A DNA stretch of 59,038 nucleotides. Origin: Nitrospirota bacterium. GTDB lineage: Bacteria; Nitrospirota; Nitrospiria; JACQBZ01. The notes below the pieces were generated by a model. That model was not told the DNA's origin. It saw only the letters and a list, made by a program, of their open reading frames with translations, and searched no databases. Numbering within the stretch: the first letter of the stretch is position 1; the number at the start of each line of letters is the position of its first letter. Shown piece by piece: positions 34,051 through 42,627 of this stretch. Location: the NCBI GenBank assembly GCA_016194285.1, contig JACQBZ010000015.1, positions 1 to 59,038 on the forward strand, given 5' to 3'. The position numbers were made by a program, and so were the translations under genes.

Positions 34051-36408
34051 ATGAAGGACGAAATGCATCGGCATTCCAAAAGCGAAGAGGGGACGGTCGG
34101 GACGGGAACGACGTCGACCGTGACGGATCCCGTCTGCGGGATGGAGATCGCACCGTCGGATGCGGTCGGGACGCATACCTATAACGGGCGGACCTACTAT
34201 TTCTGCAACGCGTCCTGCCTGGAGCGGTTCCGCGAAGACCCGCGACGCTATCTCGAACCGTCCCTGGATACGGGACAATCTGCGCCGGCGCCTGGCAGCG
34301 ACTACGTCTGCCCGATGCATCCCGAAGTGGTGCAGGATCATCCGGGCGCCTGCCCGATCTGCGGAATGGCGCTCGAGCCCCGAACCGTTTCGGTCGAGGA
34401 GGTGAATCCGGAGCTGATCGATATGTCGCGCCGGTTCTGGATCGGTCTGGGCCTGACCTTTCCGCTGCTTGCCATGGCGATGTCGGATTTCATCCCGGGC
34501 GAACCCCTAATGAAGATCATTTCATCCCGGCTGATGGGTTGGATCCAGCTCGCACTGGCCACGCCGGTCGTGTTATGGGCCGGTTGGCCGTTCTTCGAGC
34601 GCGGGTGGCGGTCGATCGTCAACCGAAGTCTGAACATGTTTACGCTGATCGCGATCGGAACCGGAACGGCTTACCTCTACAGCGTCGTCGCAATGCTCTT
34701 TCCGGACTTTTTTCCGCAATCCTTCCGCCACGCGAACGGCCAGGTCGGGGTTTACTTTGAAGCGGCGGTCGTGATCACGGTCCTTGTGCTTCTCGGTCAA
34801 GTCCTGGAGCTTCGCGCCCGGTCCCGCACGAGCGCTGCAATCCGTGCTTTGTTGAACCTTGCGCCCAAGACCGCACGGCGGTTTCGTGAGGATGGGACCG
34901 AGGAGGATGTGTCGCTCGATTTTGTGAAGCCCGGAGACCGGCTACGCGTTCGACCGGGCGAAGGGGTTCCGGTCGATGGCGTTGTTCTCGAAGGCGTAAG
35001 TTCGGTGGACGAATCGATGATCACGGGCGAGCCGATCCCGGTCGAGAAGGTGCCGGGAGTCCGCGTTACGGGCGGAACGATCAACGGCACGGGTGGTTTC
35101 GTGATGCGCGCGGAACGGGTCGGCGGGGACACGCTTCTGGCCCGAATCGTACGGATGGTGAGCGAGGCACAGCGCTCCCGCGCGCCGATCCAGCGGCTGG
35201 CCGATACGGTCTCGGCGTACTTCGTTCCGACCGTCGTGCTGACGGCCATTGTAACATTTGTTGTCTGGGCCCTTATCGGCCCCGATCCGCGGATGGTCTA
35301 TGCGTTGGTGAATGCCGTCGCGGTCTTGATCATCGCCTGTCCCTGCGCGCTTGGATTGGCCACGCCGATGTCGATCATGGTCGGGACCGGCCGGGGCGCG
35401 ACGGCGGGCGTTCTGTTTAAGAATGCCGAGGCGCTGGAGCTTTTGGAAAAGATCGACACCCTCGTTCTGGACAAGACCGGCACATTGACCGAAGGCCGGC
35501 CACGTCTCGGCACCATCCTGGCGCTGCCGGGTTACGACGAGAACGAGGTCTTGAAATTGGCCGCCGGCCTTGAACGGGGCAGCGAGCATCCGCTCGCCGC
35601 AGCCATCGTCAACGGCGCGCAACAGCGGGGCCTCACGCTCGAATCGCCACAGGATTTTCGGTCGATCACGGGAAAAGGCGTGGTCGGCAAAATCGGAGGA
35701 CGGGATGTCGTGCTCGGCAACCGCGCTCTTTTTGATTCGATGGCCATTCAACCCGGAGAGCTATCCGATCGGTCCGAACTCCTCCGGAAAGAAGGCCAGA
35801 CCGTTGTCTGGCTTGCGGTCGGAGGACGGCCGGCCGGTCTGATCGGTGTTTCGGATCCGATTAAACCGTCGACGCCCAAAGCGATCGCTTCCCTGAAGGG
35901 CTACGGGATACGGACCGTGATGTTGACGGGAGACAACCGAACCACGGCCGAGGCGGTGGCACGGAAACTGGGACTGGATGAAGTTGTGGCCGAGGTATTG
36001 CCGGAGCAAAAGACGGATGCGATCAAGCGGTTCCAATCCAACGGCCGGATGGTTGCGATGGCCGGGGACGGAATCAACGACGCGCCGGCGTTGGCCCAGG
36101 CCCTTGTCGGGATCGCGATGGGCACCGGCACGGACGTCGCGATCGAGAGCGCCGGGGTGACGCTGGTGAAGGGCGATCTGCGGGGGATCGTCCGCGCGAT
36201 CCGCTTGAGCCGGGGCACGATGAAAAACATCCGCCAGAACCTTTTCTTCGCCTTCATCTATAATATCCTGGGCATTCCGATCGCGGCCGGTGTTTTGTAT
36301 CCGGCCTTCGGCCTGCTGTTAAGCCCGATGATCGCCGCGGCCGCGATGAGCTTCAGCTCGGTTTCGGTCATCACCAACGCCCTCCGCCTCCGACGATTGA
36401 CGCTTTGA
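34051..36408 (+). CDS. copA: Copper-type heavy-metal P1B ATPase with YHS and CPMHPE metal-binding domains
   Basis: 785 residues. The cytoplasmic N-terminus has a YHS domain (about 24-72, DPVCGMEI...[12 protein letters not shown]) and a heavy-metal-binding domain (YVCPMHPEV...[10 protein letters not shown], about 87-115), replacing the usual HMA domains. The P-type core follows: actuator TGEP, CPC in the sixth membrane segment (near 430, defining Cu/Ag specificity), phosphorylation site DKTGTLTEG (Asp near 474), HP of the nucleotide domain, and [12 protein letters not shown]. It should export Cu(I) or Ag(I). No copper chaperone or regulator gene is adjacent. Confidence 0.94.
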   Translation: MKDEMHRHSKSEEGTVGTGTTSTVTDPVCGMEIAPSDAVGTHTYNGRTYYFCNASCLERFREDPRRYLEPSLDTGQSAPAPGSDYVCPMHPEVVQDHPGACPICGMALEPRTVSVEEVNPELIDMSRRFWIGLGLTFPLLAMAMSDFIPGEPLMKIISSRLMGWIQLALATPVVLWAGWPFFERGWRSIVNRSLNMFTLIAIGTGTAYLYSVVAMLFPDFFPQSFRHANGQVGVYFEAAVVITVLVLLGQVLELRARSRTSAAIRALLNLAPKTARRFREDGTEEDVSLDFVKPGDRLRVRPGEGVPVDGVVLEGVSSVDESMITGEPIPVEKVPGVRVTGGTINGTGGFVMRAERVGGDTLLARIVRMVSEAQRSRAPIQRLADTVSAYFVPTVVLTAIVTFVVWALIGPDPRMVYALVNAVAVLIIACPCALGLATPMSIMVGTGRGATAGVLFKNAEALELLEKIDTLVLDKTGTLTEGRPRLGTILALPGYDENEVLKLAAGLERGSEHPLAAAIVNGAQQRGLTLESPQDFRSITGKGVVGKIGGRDVVLGNRALFDSMAIQPGELSDRSELLRKEGQTVVWLAVGGRPAGLIGVSDPIKPSTPKAIASLKGYGIRTVMLTGDNRTTAEAVARKLGLDEVVAEVLPEQKTDAIKRFQSNGRMVAMAGDGINDAPALAQALVGIAMGTGTDVAIESAGVTLVKGDLRGIVRAIRLSRGTMKNIRQNLFFAFIYNILGIPIAAGVLYPAFGLLLSPMIAAAAMSFSSVSVITNALRLRRLTL

Positions 36409-36467
36409 ATCGGCCGGCCACCTGCCTCCTTTTTACCCATCCGATGTGCCGTTCTCATCAACCGTCC

Positions 36468-36496
36468 TTGTAGAATTGGGGCATTTTTAGTATAAT
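36468..36496 (+). promoter_or_regulatory. Sigma-70-type promoter for the nucleotidyltransferase gene
   Basis: TTGTAG (36468-36473), a 17-base spacer and a consensus TATAAT (36491-36496), 56 bases before the ATG at 36552. Confidence 0.65.
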
Positions 36497-36551
36497 CCGC
36501 CCATCTGTATCGTTCATTTCGGTCAACTCGAAATCTGCTTGAAGGTCAACC

Positions 36552-36905
36552 ATGCCTGAGCACGGTAAAAAACGAAGAGGGAGAATCAGCCCGAAGCTGC
36601 GTTCGATTCTTCAGGAGTTTTCGGCCGATTTGCGGAAGCGGTATGCGGATCGCTATAGGGACCTACGGCTCTACGGGTCGCAGGCCAGGGGAGAAGCCCG
36701 TGCGGAGTCGGACGTGGATCTGATTCTTGTCCTGAGCGACGCGAATCGTCCGACACGGGAGATCGACCGGATCTCCGATCTTATCGTGGACTACAATCTC
36801 CGGTACGGCATTCTGTTGTCCGTGGTTCCCGTGGATGAGCGGACGCTGAAGACTTCCGAAGGGCCGTTTTGGCGGAACGTCCGCCGCGAGGGAGTGGCCG
36901 CGTGA
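36552..36905 (+). CDS. MNT-type minimal nucleotidyltransferase (MntA-like antitoxin)
   Basis: 117 residues. The nucleotidyltransferase signature is complete: LYGSQARGEARAESDVDLIL, with Gly42-Ser43 and the catalytic Asp54 and Asp56. The family partner is a HEPN protein, and MNT/HEPN pairs act as toxin-antitoxin modules in which the antitoxin modifies the HEPN RNase with AMP groups. The N-terminus is basic. The downstream HEPN gene overlaps this one by 4 bases, the usual coupling, but is truncated. The gene is apparently intact. Confidence 0.88.
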   Translation: MPEHGKKRRGRISPKLRSILQEFSADLRKRYADRYRDLRLYGSQARGEARAESDVDLILVLSDANRPTREIDRISDLIVDYNLRYGILLSVVPVDERTLKTSEGPFWRNVRREGVAA

Positions 36906-37108
36906 CGGAACGGCAAGGCTTGGTCCGCAAGGCCGAGAAATTTCTGGCGTCGGCAGAATTGCTGATGGATTCCGGCGATATGGATTCGGCTGTTTCGCGG
37001 ATCTACTACGCGGCGTTCTACATAGCCGAGGCGCTTCTCGATGCGCTCGAACTTTCATTCTCAAGTCACAAGAGCGTCATATCCGCCTTCGATCAGCCTG
37101 ATCGATAA
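36902..37108 (+). pseudogene. HEPN-domain protein, truncated (HepT-like toxin remnant)
   Basis: 68 residues from the GTG at 36902, overlapping the nucleotidyltransferase stop. The first half of a HEPN domain is clear: KAEKFLASAELLMDSGDMDSAVSRIYYAAFYIAEALLDAL followed by SSHKSVISAF. Full-length family members run about 120-140 residues, and the C-terminal RxxxxxH RNase motif lies in the missing half. The frame ends at DQPDR* in sequence CAGCCTGATCGATAA. The following 80 bases show no continuation in another frame, so this looks like a deletion rather than a simple frameshift. It is probably inactive as an RNase. Confidence 0.7.
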
Positions 37109-37195
37109 AAAAGCGAAGTCCGCGGCGTGAACTGAAGACCGGAATAGTCAACAAGCCAAGCCTGACCCGGATTTGTTTTCGGGGATCAGGTTAGT

Positions 37196-37720
37196 TCACC
37201 CTTCTATTTTTGTAGAAACATCGGTTACCTTATATTTAAACTGATATTCAAAACCATTATGAGACAGCACTAAAACGACATCAGTGCCTTTAAATTTTTG
37301 GGCTTTGCTGATGATTGTTTTCGCTTGCCCCCACGCTCCTTCAAACTTATGGGGAGCGACTTCCTCATTAGGGACAAACATGAATTTGTTATCTTTGATG
37401 TCATACCAATCATAATTTGGGTTTTGTGATGTGATTCCTACCCAATGAATTATGTAAGGTGCACGGTCGAAGAAAGGGAAAACACCATTACTATCCTGTG
37501 CCATTATCTTAAAAATGAAATCACCACTCAGCGTATTATCCACATCAAATTGAAAATACTCATCCTTAAACTGATTATTTCCAACTTTATGTAGAAGTAT
37601 ATGCTCCGCACCCTTCCAGCGGTCAACTTGATAAAGAGCCACATTATACCAAATATTTATTACAACAAAATCGCTATTCGAACGGCAGCCACCAATTATT
37701 GCAGTTAAAGTCAGTAACAC
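37196..37720 (-). CDS. Putative lipoprotein, probable ATT start upstream
   Basis: 174 residues from a GTG at 37720, but this start gives MLLTLTAIIGGC with no charged n-region. Nine further in-frame codons give IHYIKKAWL ahead of it, the perfect beginning of a lipoprotein signal. An AAAGAGGT site (minus strand, 37760-37753) lies five bases before the ATT at 37747, so initiation at ATT, or a mutated ATG, is the best reading (full span 37196-37747, 183 residues). The mature protein is soluble, with FPFFDRAPYIIHWVGIT and a C-terminal VLVLSHNGFEYQFKYKV. No family is recognised. A lipoprotein sent to the envelope is the only safe inference. Confidence 0.6.
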   Translation of the reverse strand: MLLTLTAIIGGCRSNSDFVVINIWYNVALYQVDRWKGAEHILLHKVGNNQFKDEYFQFDVDNTLSGDFIFKIMAQDSNGVFPFFDRAPYIIHWVGITSQNPNYDWYDIKDNKFMFVPNEEVAPHKFEGAWGQAKTIISKAQKFKGTDVVLVLSHNGFEYQFKYKVTDVSTKIEG

Positions 37721-37953
37721 AAGCCATGCTTTTTTAATGTAATGAATGGTACACCTCTTTAATCGGGATATCCTTTTGAGTATCGTTCAATGGAACTCCT
37801 TTGAATAAAAGAGGTCAAAGTTTATTTCAGATAATGTGGGGATCGGCAGTAGAGTCGGGCAAATTATATCGGAACCAATCAGGAAGTACAAGGAAGGGTG
37901 GAGAAAAGCGGGCCGCGCTGAGAGGAAAAAATGTGCCGATCCCGAATCAAAAA

Positions 37954-38882
37954 TCAAACTTGCTGTTGCACGGCAATAATTCCTTGCCGCTTCACAAGGG
38001 CAGCACCTAAATGGTTTTCGATGATTTTAAATGAGGGTGTGTTCATTAAAGTATGCATAAAACAGTGATGAACTGTTAAGACCAAGTCTTGCAACGTCTG
38101 GTCATCTTCAATTTTTTCTATTACTAATCCTATTTTCTCACATTCATCGATATGAATATGCCTGTCATGGACTTTATTTTTCTGATAGTTTGATAATTCC
38201 CTGACTATTTTATTTGCTTTTGTTTTACGTTTGGAATCTTCAGCGAACATGTTTTTTTCTAACTGCTCTTTTACAAAATCGTTGGACCATCTTACTGCAT
38301 TTTCGCATTGCCCGAGAAACGTGGGGCGGTACTGACTAATTATTAATTCCCATATAGCAAGTTTACTTGGATCTTTCTTTACTTCCTTAAATGCACGTCT
38401 GAATTCTCGAATAACTCCATATGTTGGAATGTCTCTAAGGTGTGGGTCAATGGGACCTAAATTAGAGTGTTTCGACATTAATATTGATTTGCAAGAGCAA
38501 TCATTGTTCCTGCTGACATTGCAATTTGAGGAACGATTGCTCGGATATTGTTCTTAAACATTCTATGCAAATAGTCGACTATTGACTGCGTTGCAGCAAT
38601 ATTACCACCCTCTGTATGTAAAATTAAATCCAATCCCTTCTCTCGATCTATACCATGAATGGCCATCATAAACCCATTTTTATCTTCATCTGAAATGGCC
38701 GATTGGGCAATGCCAGGCTTAGAAAGAAATCCTGAATAATAAGCAATGACATTACGATGGGTGTGATTAAATAATTGGTCGAGATATTTTCTGCGAATTA
38801 TATCGACAGCAGCGTTGGCTTGGGGATGATCGGATTGTCTAAAAGTGGTGATTTCTTCTAATACGTCTTTCCAATTGGGCAT
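37954..38882 (-). pseudogene. SDH-family Clp-fold serine protease, split by a frameshift
   Basis: Two abutting frames together match a single SDH-type (serine dehydrogenase proteinase, Clp/crotonase fold) protein. The N-terminal part (38882-38478, 134 residues) has the GLDLILHTEGGNIAATQSIV region and the nucleophile motif AMSAGTMIAL. The C-terminal part (38478-37954, 174 residues) starts MSKHSNLGPIDPHLRDIPTYGVI. In the family these join as ...ALxxxIxMGKHSNLGPIDP, so one base is missing at about 38478-38490. Without repair the protease lacks its C-terminal half, unless the TAATG overlap lets the two parts be made separately. It follows the small charged gene by 5 bases. Confidence 0.75.
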
Positions 38883-38887
38883 ACTTC

Positions 38888-39067
38888 TTAACTTTCCAAG
38901 ATTGGCTCTTCGTATGCACCATAAGTTGTAACGGAGGGGATATTCTTTAAGGGCGAGGGTTGCTCCAGTGATTGGTCATCATCTTGTTTTTTTTCATAAT
39001 AGTGCTTGTCCTTTTTCAATAATAACTTGTACTGTTCTTCAAGATTTTTTTCCTTCATTTTTGCCAT
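38888..39067 (-). CDS. Small charged protein encoded upstream of the Clp-fold protease
   Basis: 59 residues from the ATG at 39067, chosen over the longer frame because GGGGGG lies six bases upstream. Highly charged: MAKMKEKNLEEQYKLLLKKD followed by a KHYYEKKQDDDQS helix and a Pro-rich tail. No family is recognised. It has a good promoter and lies 5 bases from the protease gene, so it may be a cofactor or substrate of that protein. Confidence 0.6.
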   Translation of the reverse strand: MAKMKEKNLEEQYKLLLKKDKHYYEKKQDDDQSLEQPSPLKNIPSVTTYGAYEEPILES

Positions 39068-39090
39068 TTGATGCCCCCCGGCTAGATCAA

Positions 39091-39119
39091 ACTTTAACAT
39101 AAATATCATTGAGTGACAA
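39091..39119 (-). promoter_or_regulatory. Sigma-70-type promoter for the islet operon
   Basis: On the minus strand TTGTCA (39119-39114), a 17-base spacer and TAAAGT (39096-39091), about 24 bases before the ATG at 39067. The remaining sequence between here and the nuo promoter shows no gene. Confidence 0.68.
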
Positions 39120-39230
39120 GGAAATTCAACATGCCCCCGGCGCAATGTCGATGGGTAACACTGAATGGGAGACTCCCCCACGGGACTTTGGTTGATCACT
39201 ACACATTCCCTCTAATTCCCCCCTTCTCCC

Positions 39231-39259
39231 TTGACAAGTCCGTCGTGATTTCTTATGAT
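39231..39259 (+). promoter_or_regulatory. Strong sigma-70-type promoter for the nuo operon
   Basis: TTGACA (39231-39236), a 17-base spacer and TATGAT (39254-39259). It leaves a leader of about 115 bases before nuoA. This 313-base intergenic region holds the divergent islet promoter, this promoter and the right copy of TGACCCGGATTT; I see no other feature. Confidence 0.85.
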
Positions 39260-39380
39260 GAACCCTCTTGTTTAAGCTCCCGGCCTGTTTTATACTGAAC
39301 TCAAAGAGTTAGAGAGAGTTTAATCTTTTCAAACGAGTCAATGCTCCGCAAGGAATTGACCCGGATTTAACACAGGTTTA

Positions 39381-39755
39381 ATGATGCCAGGGGAATTTGT
39401 CCCGACAAATTATCTGCCGATCTTGGTCTTCATTGCGATCGCGCTGGCGTTCGGGGGCGTGACGCTTCTGCTCGGCAAAATCCTGCGACCGAGCCGGATC
39501 TACAAGGCCAAGCTGACGCCTTACGAGAGCGGCAGCATTCCCTTTTCGGACGCCCGCGCGCCGTTTCCGCTTCGCTACTATCTCATCGCGATGATCTTCG
39601 TCATCTTCGATATCGAGACGGTCTTTCTGTATCCCTGGGCCGTGGTCTACAACGAGCTGAAGCTGTACGGTCTGATCGAGATGGCGCTGTTCATCCTGGT
39701 GCTGCTGGTCGGCTATTTCTATGCCTGGAAGAAAGGGGCGTTGGAATGGGATTGA
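39381..39755 (+). CDS. nuoA: NADH-quinone oxidoreductase subunit A
   Basis: 124 residues (ATG at 39381 or the adjacent one at 39384). A small membrane subunit of complex I with three hydrophobic segments (about 10-32, 63-85 and 96-117) and the conserved loop [32 protein letters not shown]. It connects the hydrophilic arm to NuoH near the quinone site. First gene of the complete nuo operon; it overlaps nuoB by 10 bases. Confidence 0.96.
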   Translation: MMPGEFVPTNYLPILVFIAIALAFGGVTLLLGKILRPSRIYKAKLTPYESGSIPFSDARAPFPLRYYLIAMIFVIFDIETVFLYPWAVVYNELKLYGLIEMALFILVLLVGYFYAWKKGALEWD

Positions 39756-40225
39756 TCGACCGGCAATTCGAGGCCAACGTCCTCACGACCTCGGTCGATT
39801 CCGTGGTGAACTGGGCGCGGAAGTCGTCGCTCTGGCCGATGACGTTCGGCCTGGCCTGCTGCGCGATCGAGATGATGGCGACGGTCTCTTCCCGGTACGA
39901 CATCGACCGGTTCGGCGCCGGCGTCTTCCGCGCCTCGCCCCGGCAGTCGGACCTCATGATCGTGGCCGGCACGGTCTGCCGGAAGATGGCGCCGGTGATT
40001 CGGCGGATCTACGATCAGATGCCCGAGCCGCGTTACGTGATCGCGATGGGCTCCTGCGCCACCTCGGGGAATCATTACAACAGTTACAGCGTCGTTCAGG
40101 GAGTGGATCAGATCGTCCCGGTGGACGTCTACGTCCCGGGCTGTCCGCCCCGGCCGGAGGCGCTTCTGCAGGGTTTGATGCTGCTTCAGGAAAAGATTAA
40201 ACACGAAAAGGTGTTTGTAAAGTGA
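39746..40225 (+). CDS. nuoB: NADH-quinone oxidoreductase subunit B
   Basis: 159 residues, the usual length. Binds the terminal [4Fe-4S] cluster N2 that passes electrons to quinone. Ligands are Cys38, Cys39 (tandem CC in [10 protein letters not shown]), Cys104 (MGSCA) and Cys133 (PGCPPRPEA). It overlaps nuoA by 10 bases and nuoC by 4. Confidence 0.97.
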   Translation: MGLIDRQFEANVLTTSVDSVVNWARKSSLWPMTFGLACCAIEMMATVSSRYDIDRFGAGVFRASPRQSDLMIVAGTVCRKMAPVIRRIYDQMPEPRYVIAMGSCATSGNHYNSYSVVQGVDQIVPVDVYVPGCPPRPEALLQGLMLLQEKIKHEKVFVK

Positions 40226-40737
40226 ATCCTGAAATCGCACAGAAAATTCAGGAAATGTTTCCGAGCGAGTTCGTCGAGATAAACGAGTTTCGGAACGAAT
40301 TGACCGTGACCGTGAAGCCGGACCGCATCGTCGAGATCGCCCGGTTTTTGCGGGACGATCCTTCCATGGAGTTCGATCATCTCTCGGACATCTTTTCGGT
40401 GGATAATTCCGTGCGGTCCGCGTCGGATGCAGAGCGGTTCGAAGTGGTTTATCTGCTGAACTCGATCCCGAACCGCCATCGCCTGCGGCTCAAGGCCGGC
40501 CTCCGCGAGGATCATTGTGAGATCGATTCGGTTTATTCGGTCTGGAGGGCGGCCGGTTTTCTGGAGCGCGAGGTGTACGACCTCATGGGAATACGGTTCC
40601 GGAACCATCCCGATCTACGGCGGATCTTTCTTCCGGAGGATTTCGACGGCCATCCCCTTCGCAAGGAGTATCCCACCGAGGGAAAAGGATGGCGCAACAC
40701 CTTCGAGTTCCTTCCCACCGAGGAGCCGCAGACGTAG
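40222..40737 (+). CDS. nuoC: NADH-quinone oxidoreductase subunit C
   Basis: 171 residues. A peripheral-arm subunit without cofactors. The conserved end of the family is seen: [41 protein letters not shown] and [10 protein letters not shown] (here with [12 protein letters not shown] after it). It is encoded apart from nuoD, unlike the fused nuoCD of enterobacteria. Its GTG start shares GTGA with nuoB. Confidence 0.95.
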   Translation: MNPEIAQKIQEMFPSEFVEINEFRNELTVTVKPDRIVEIARFLRDDPSMEFDHLSDIFSVDNSVRSASDAERFEVVYLLNSIPNRHRLRLKAGLREDHCEIDSVYSVWRAAGFLEREVYDLMGIRFRNHPDLRRIFLPEDFDGHPLRKEYPTEGKGWRNTFEFLPTEEPQT

Positions 40738-40744
40738 CCGCAGA

Positions 40745-42010
40745 ATGGAATTTAAAACCCCACAGAACCCCTCGGCGGGCCTGAACGAAACGCCCCTTCA
40801 CGACGCCGAGCCGCGGCCGATCACCGAGGACCTCCCGCTCCGCCGGAGCGAGGAGCTTCTCCTGAACCTGGGCCCCCAGCATCCCGCCACGCACGGAGTT
40901 CTCCGCGTGGTGCTGGAACTGGAGGGCGAAAAGATCATCAAGGCGACTCCCGACCTGGGTTACCTCCACCGGGGCGTCGAGAAGCTGTGCGAGGGCCTGA
41001 CCTATCAGCAGATCATCCCCCATACCGATCGTCTGGACTATATCTGCTCCATGACGAACAACTTCGCGTACGTCCGCGCCGTCGAAAAACTCCTTGGGGT
41101 TTCGATCCCGGAGCGCGGGGAGTACGTCCGGACGATCATCGCCGAGATGCAGCGGATCGTGGGCCATCTCTTCTGGCTGGGGACGCAGTCGCTGGACATC
41201 GGCGCGATGACGATTTTCTTCTGGACGTTCCGCGAGCGCGAGGTCCTGCTCGACCTGTTCGAGCGGATCTGCGGTGCGCGACTGACCCTGAACTATTTTC
41301 GGGTCGGCGGCGTGAACGGCGATCTCAAACCGGAGGTGATCCTGCCGCTCCGGAAGTTCATAAAAGACTTTCCTTCCAAGATCGACGAGTACGACCGACT
41401 TTTAATGAACAACCGGATCTGGATTTCGAGGACGAAGAACATTGCGGTGATCTCGGCCGAGGATGCCGTCAACTTCGGACTGACCGGTCCGACGCTCCGG
41501 GGCTCCGGCGTCTATTATGACGTGCGGAAGGCCGAGCCGTACGCGGCGTACGGCAAGGTGGAGTGGGAAGTCCCGCTCGGATCCAACGGCGACACCTACG
41601 ACCGGTACTGGATCCGGATGCAGGAGATGAAACAGAGCGCACGGATCATCACGCAATGTCTGGATCAGCTTCCGGAGGGGCCGATCCTGACGGACGTTCC
41701 GCAGGTAGTGGCCCCGCCCAAGGAAAAAGTGATGCAGGACATGCAGAGCCTCATCCACCATTTCATCATCTTTACGGAGGGGTTCCGGCCGCCGAAAGGG
41801 GAGGTCTATTGCGCGACGGAGGCCCCGAAGGGCGAGCTCGGCTTCTCGATCGTGAGCGACGGCGGGCCCAAACCCTACCGGCTGAAGATCCGTTCGCCTT
41901 CTTTCGTTCATCTGGGGGCGTTCGATCACATGGCCCGCGGGTACATGATCGCCGACATCATCACGATCTTCGGAACGTACGATGTTGTGATGGGGGAATG
42001 TGATCGGTAA
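40745..42010 (+). CDS. nuoD: NADH-quinone oxidoreductase subunit D
   Basis: 421 residues from the ATG at 40745; the longer upstream frame shadows nuoC. It forms the quinone-binding cavity with NuoB. Conserved segments include LLNLGPQHPATHGVLRVVLEL, GYLHRGVEKLCEGLTYQQIIPHTDRLDY, CGARLTLNYFRVGGV, GLTGPTLRGSGV and the C-terminal YMIADIITIFGTYDVVMGECDR. Residue Arg54 (GVLRVV) matches the arginine that NDUFAF7 dimethylates in mammalian NDUFS2, and a MidA-type enzyme gene is encoded about 7-8 kb upstream. Confidence 0.96.
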   Translation: MEFKTPQNPSAGLNETPLHDAEPRPITEDLPLRRSEELLLNLGPQHPATHGVLRVVLELEGEKIIKATPDLGYLHRGVEKLCEGLTYQQIIPHTDRLDYICSMTNNFAYVRAVEKLLGVSIPERGEYVRTIIAEMQRIVGHLFWLGTQSLDIGAMTIFFWTFREREVLLDLFERICGARLTLNYFRVGGVNGDLKPEVILPLRKFIKDFPSKIDEYDRLLMNNRIWISRTKNIAVISAEDAVNFGLTGPTLRGSGVYYDVRKAEPYAAYGKVEWEVPLGSNGDTYDRYWIRMQEMKQSARIITQCLDQLPEGPILTDVPQVVAPPKEKVMQDMQSLIHHFIIFTEGFRPPKGEVYCATEAPKGELGFSIVSDGGPKPYRLKIRSPSFVHLGAFDHMARGYMIADIITIFGTYDVVMGECDR

Positions 42011-42545
42011 ATTATCCATGAATCCCGAAACGAAAAAAGTGGAATTCTCAGAGAAGGCCCAAAAAGAGATCCGGGAGTTGCTGACGCATTATCCGGACAA
42101 ACGCTCGGCGCTGCTTCCGGTCCTGAATCTGGCCCAGGCCGAGTTCGGATACATCAGCGAAGAGGTGATGATCATGGTCGCGCGACTGCTCGACCTCACG
42201 CCCCCGAAGGTTTTCGAGGTTCTGACCTTCTACACATTGTTGAACGACCGGCCGGTGGGAAAATATCTGATCCAACTCTGCCGTACGCTCTCCTGCGCGC
42301 TGGTCGGGTCCGAGAATGTCCTAGGTCATCTCAAACAACGGCTGGGGATCGAGGTTGGCGAGACGACGCGGGACGGGCTGTTCACCTTGAGAACGGTGGA
42401 ATGTCTGGCCTCCTGCGGGACGGCGCCGGTGATGCAGATCAACGGGGCGTTCTACGAAAAGCTGACGCGGGAGAAGGTAGACCGGATCCTGGACGACCTG
42501 AAACGCGGCGATCCGCCGGTCCTGAAGCCGATGGGGGAGAATTGA
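42000..42545 (+). CDS. nuoE: NADH-quinone oxidoreductase subunit E
   Basis: 181 residues from the GTG at 42000, overlapping the nuoD end by 11 bases (an ATG at 42018 is an alternative). Thioredoxin-like subunit with the [2Fe-2S] cluster N1a: Cys94 and Cys99 (LCRTLSC) and Cys135 and Cys139 (CLASC). Part of the NADH-dehydrogenase module with NuoF and NuoG. Its TGA is the first codon of the second GAGACG...GTGAGG repeat. Confidence 0.95.
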   Translation: MIGKLSMNPETKKVEFSEKAQKEIRELLTHYPDKRSALLPVLNLAQAEFGYISEEVMIMVARLLDLTPPKVFEVLTFYTLLNDRPVGKYLIQLCRTLSCALVGSENVLGHLKQRLGIEVGETTRDGLFTLRTVECLASCGTAPVMQINGAFYEKLTREKVDRILDDLKRGDPPVLKPMGEN

Positions 42546-42578
42546 GACGTAAGGCGTGAGGAGTAAGGGGTGAGGGGA
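42543..42578 (+). repeat. GAGACG...GTGAGG intergenic repeat, copy 2
   Basis: Starts at the nuoE TGA (TGAGACGTAAGGCGTGAGG), continues with GAGTAAGGGGTGAGGGGA and runs into the first GTAGGGGC palindrome. It matches the repeat beginning at the pilO stop at 20405. Confidence 0.7.
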
Positions 42579-42604
42579 GTAGGGGCGGACCTATGTGTCC
42601 GCCC
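42579..42604 (+). repeat. GTAGGGGC-type palindrome, copy A
   Basis: GTAGGGGCGGAC, then loop CTATGT, then GTCCGCCC: an 8-bp perfect stem (42583-42590 with 42597-42604) between nuoE and nuoF. It lacks the right-hand CTAC found in copies B and E. Confidence 0.75.
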
Positions 42605-42627
42605 AAATCAATCGGTCTAATGGTGTC

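Larger units (their letters stand above)
37163..39368. other. AT-richer islet bracketed by a 12-bp direct repeat
   Basis: TGACCCGGATTT occurs at 37163-37174 and 39357-39368. Between the copies base composition is visibly lower in G+C than in all flanking genes, and the genes run on the minus strand. It holds a lipoprotein gene, a frameshifted Clp-fold protease gene, a small charged protein gene and, at its right edge, the promoter of the nuo operon. The bracketing suggests acquired DNA; no transposase or integrase is present. Confidence 0.5.

Noticed and set aside
37801-38010. 69-codon plus-strand frame in the islet
   Set aside because: Part overlaps the protease gene on the other strand; the composition is random (many Ser, Asn, Lys) and there is no ribosome-binding site.
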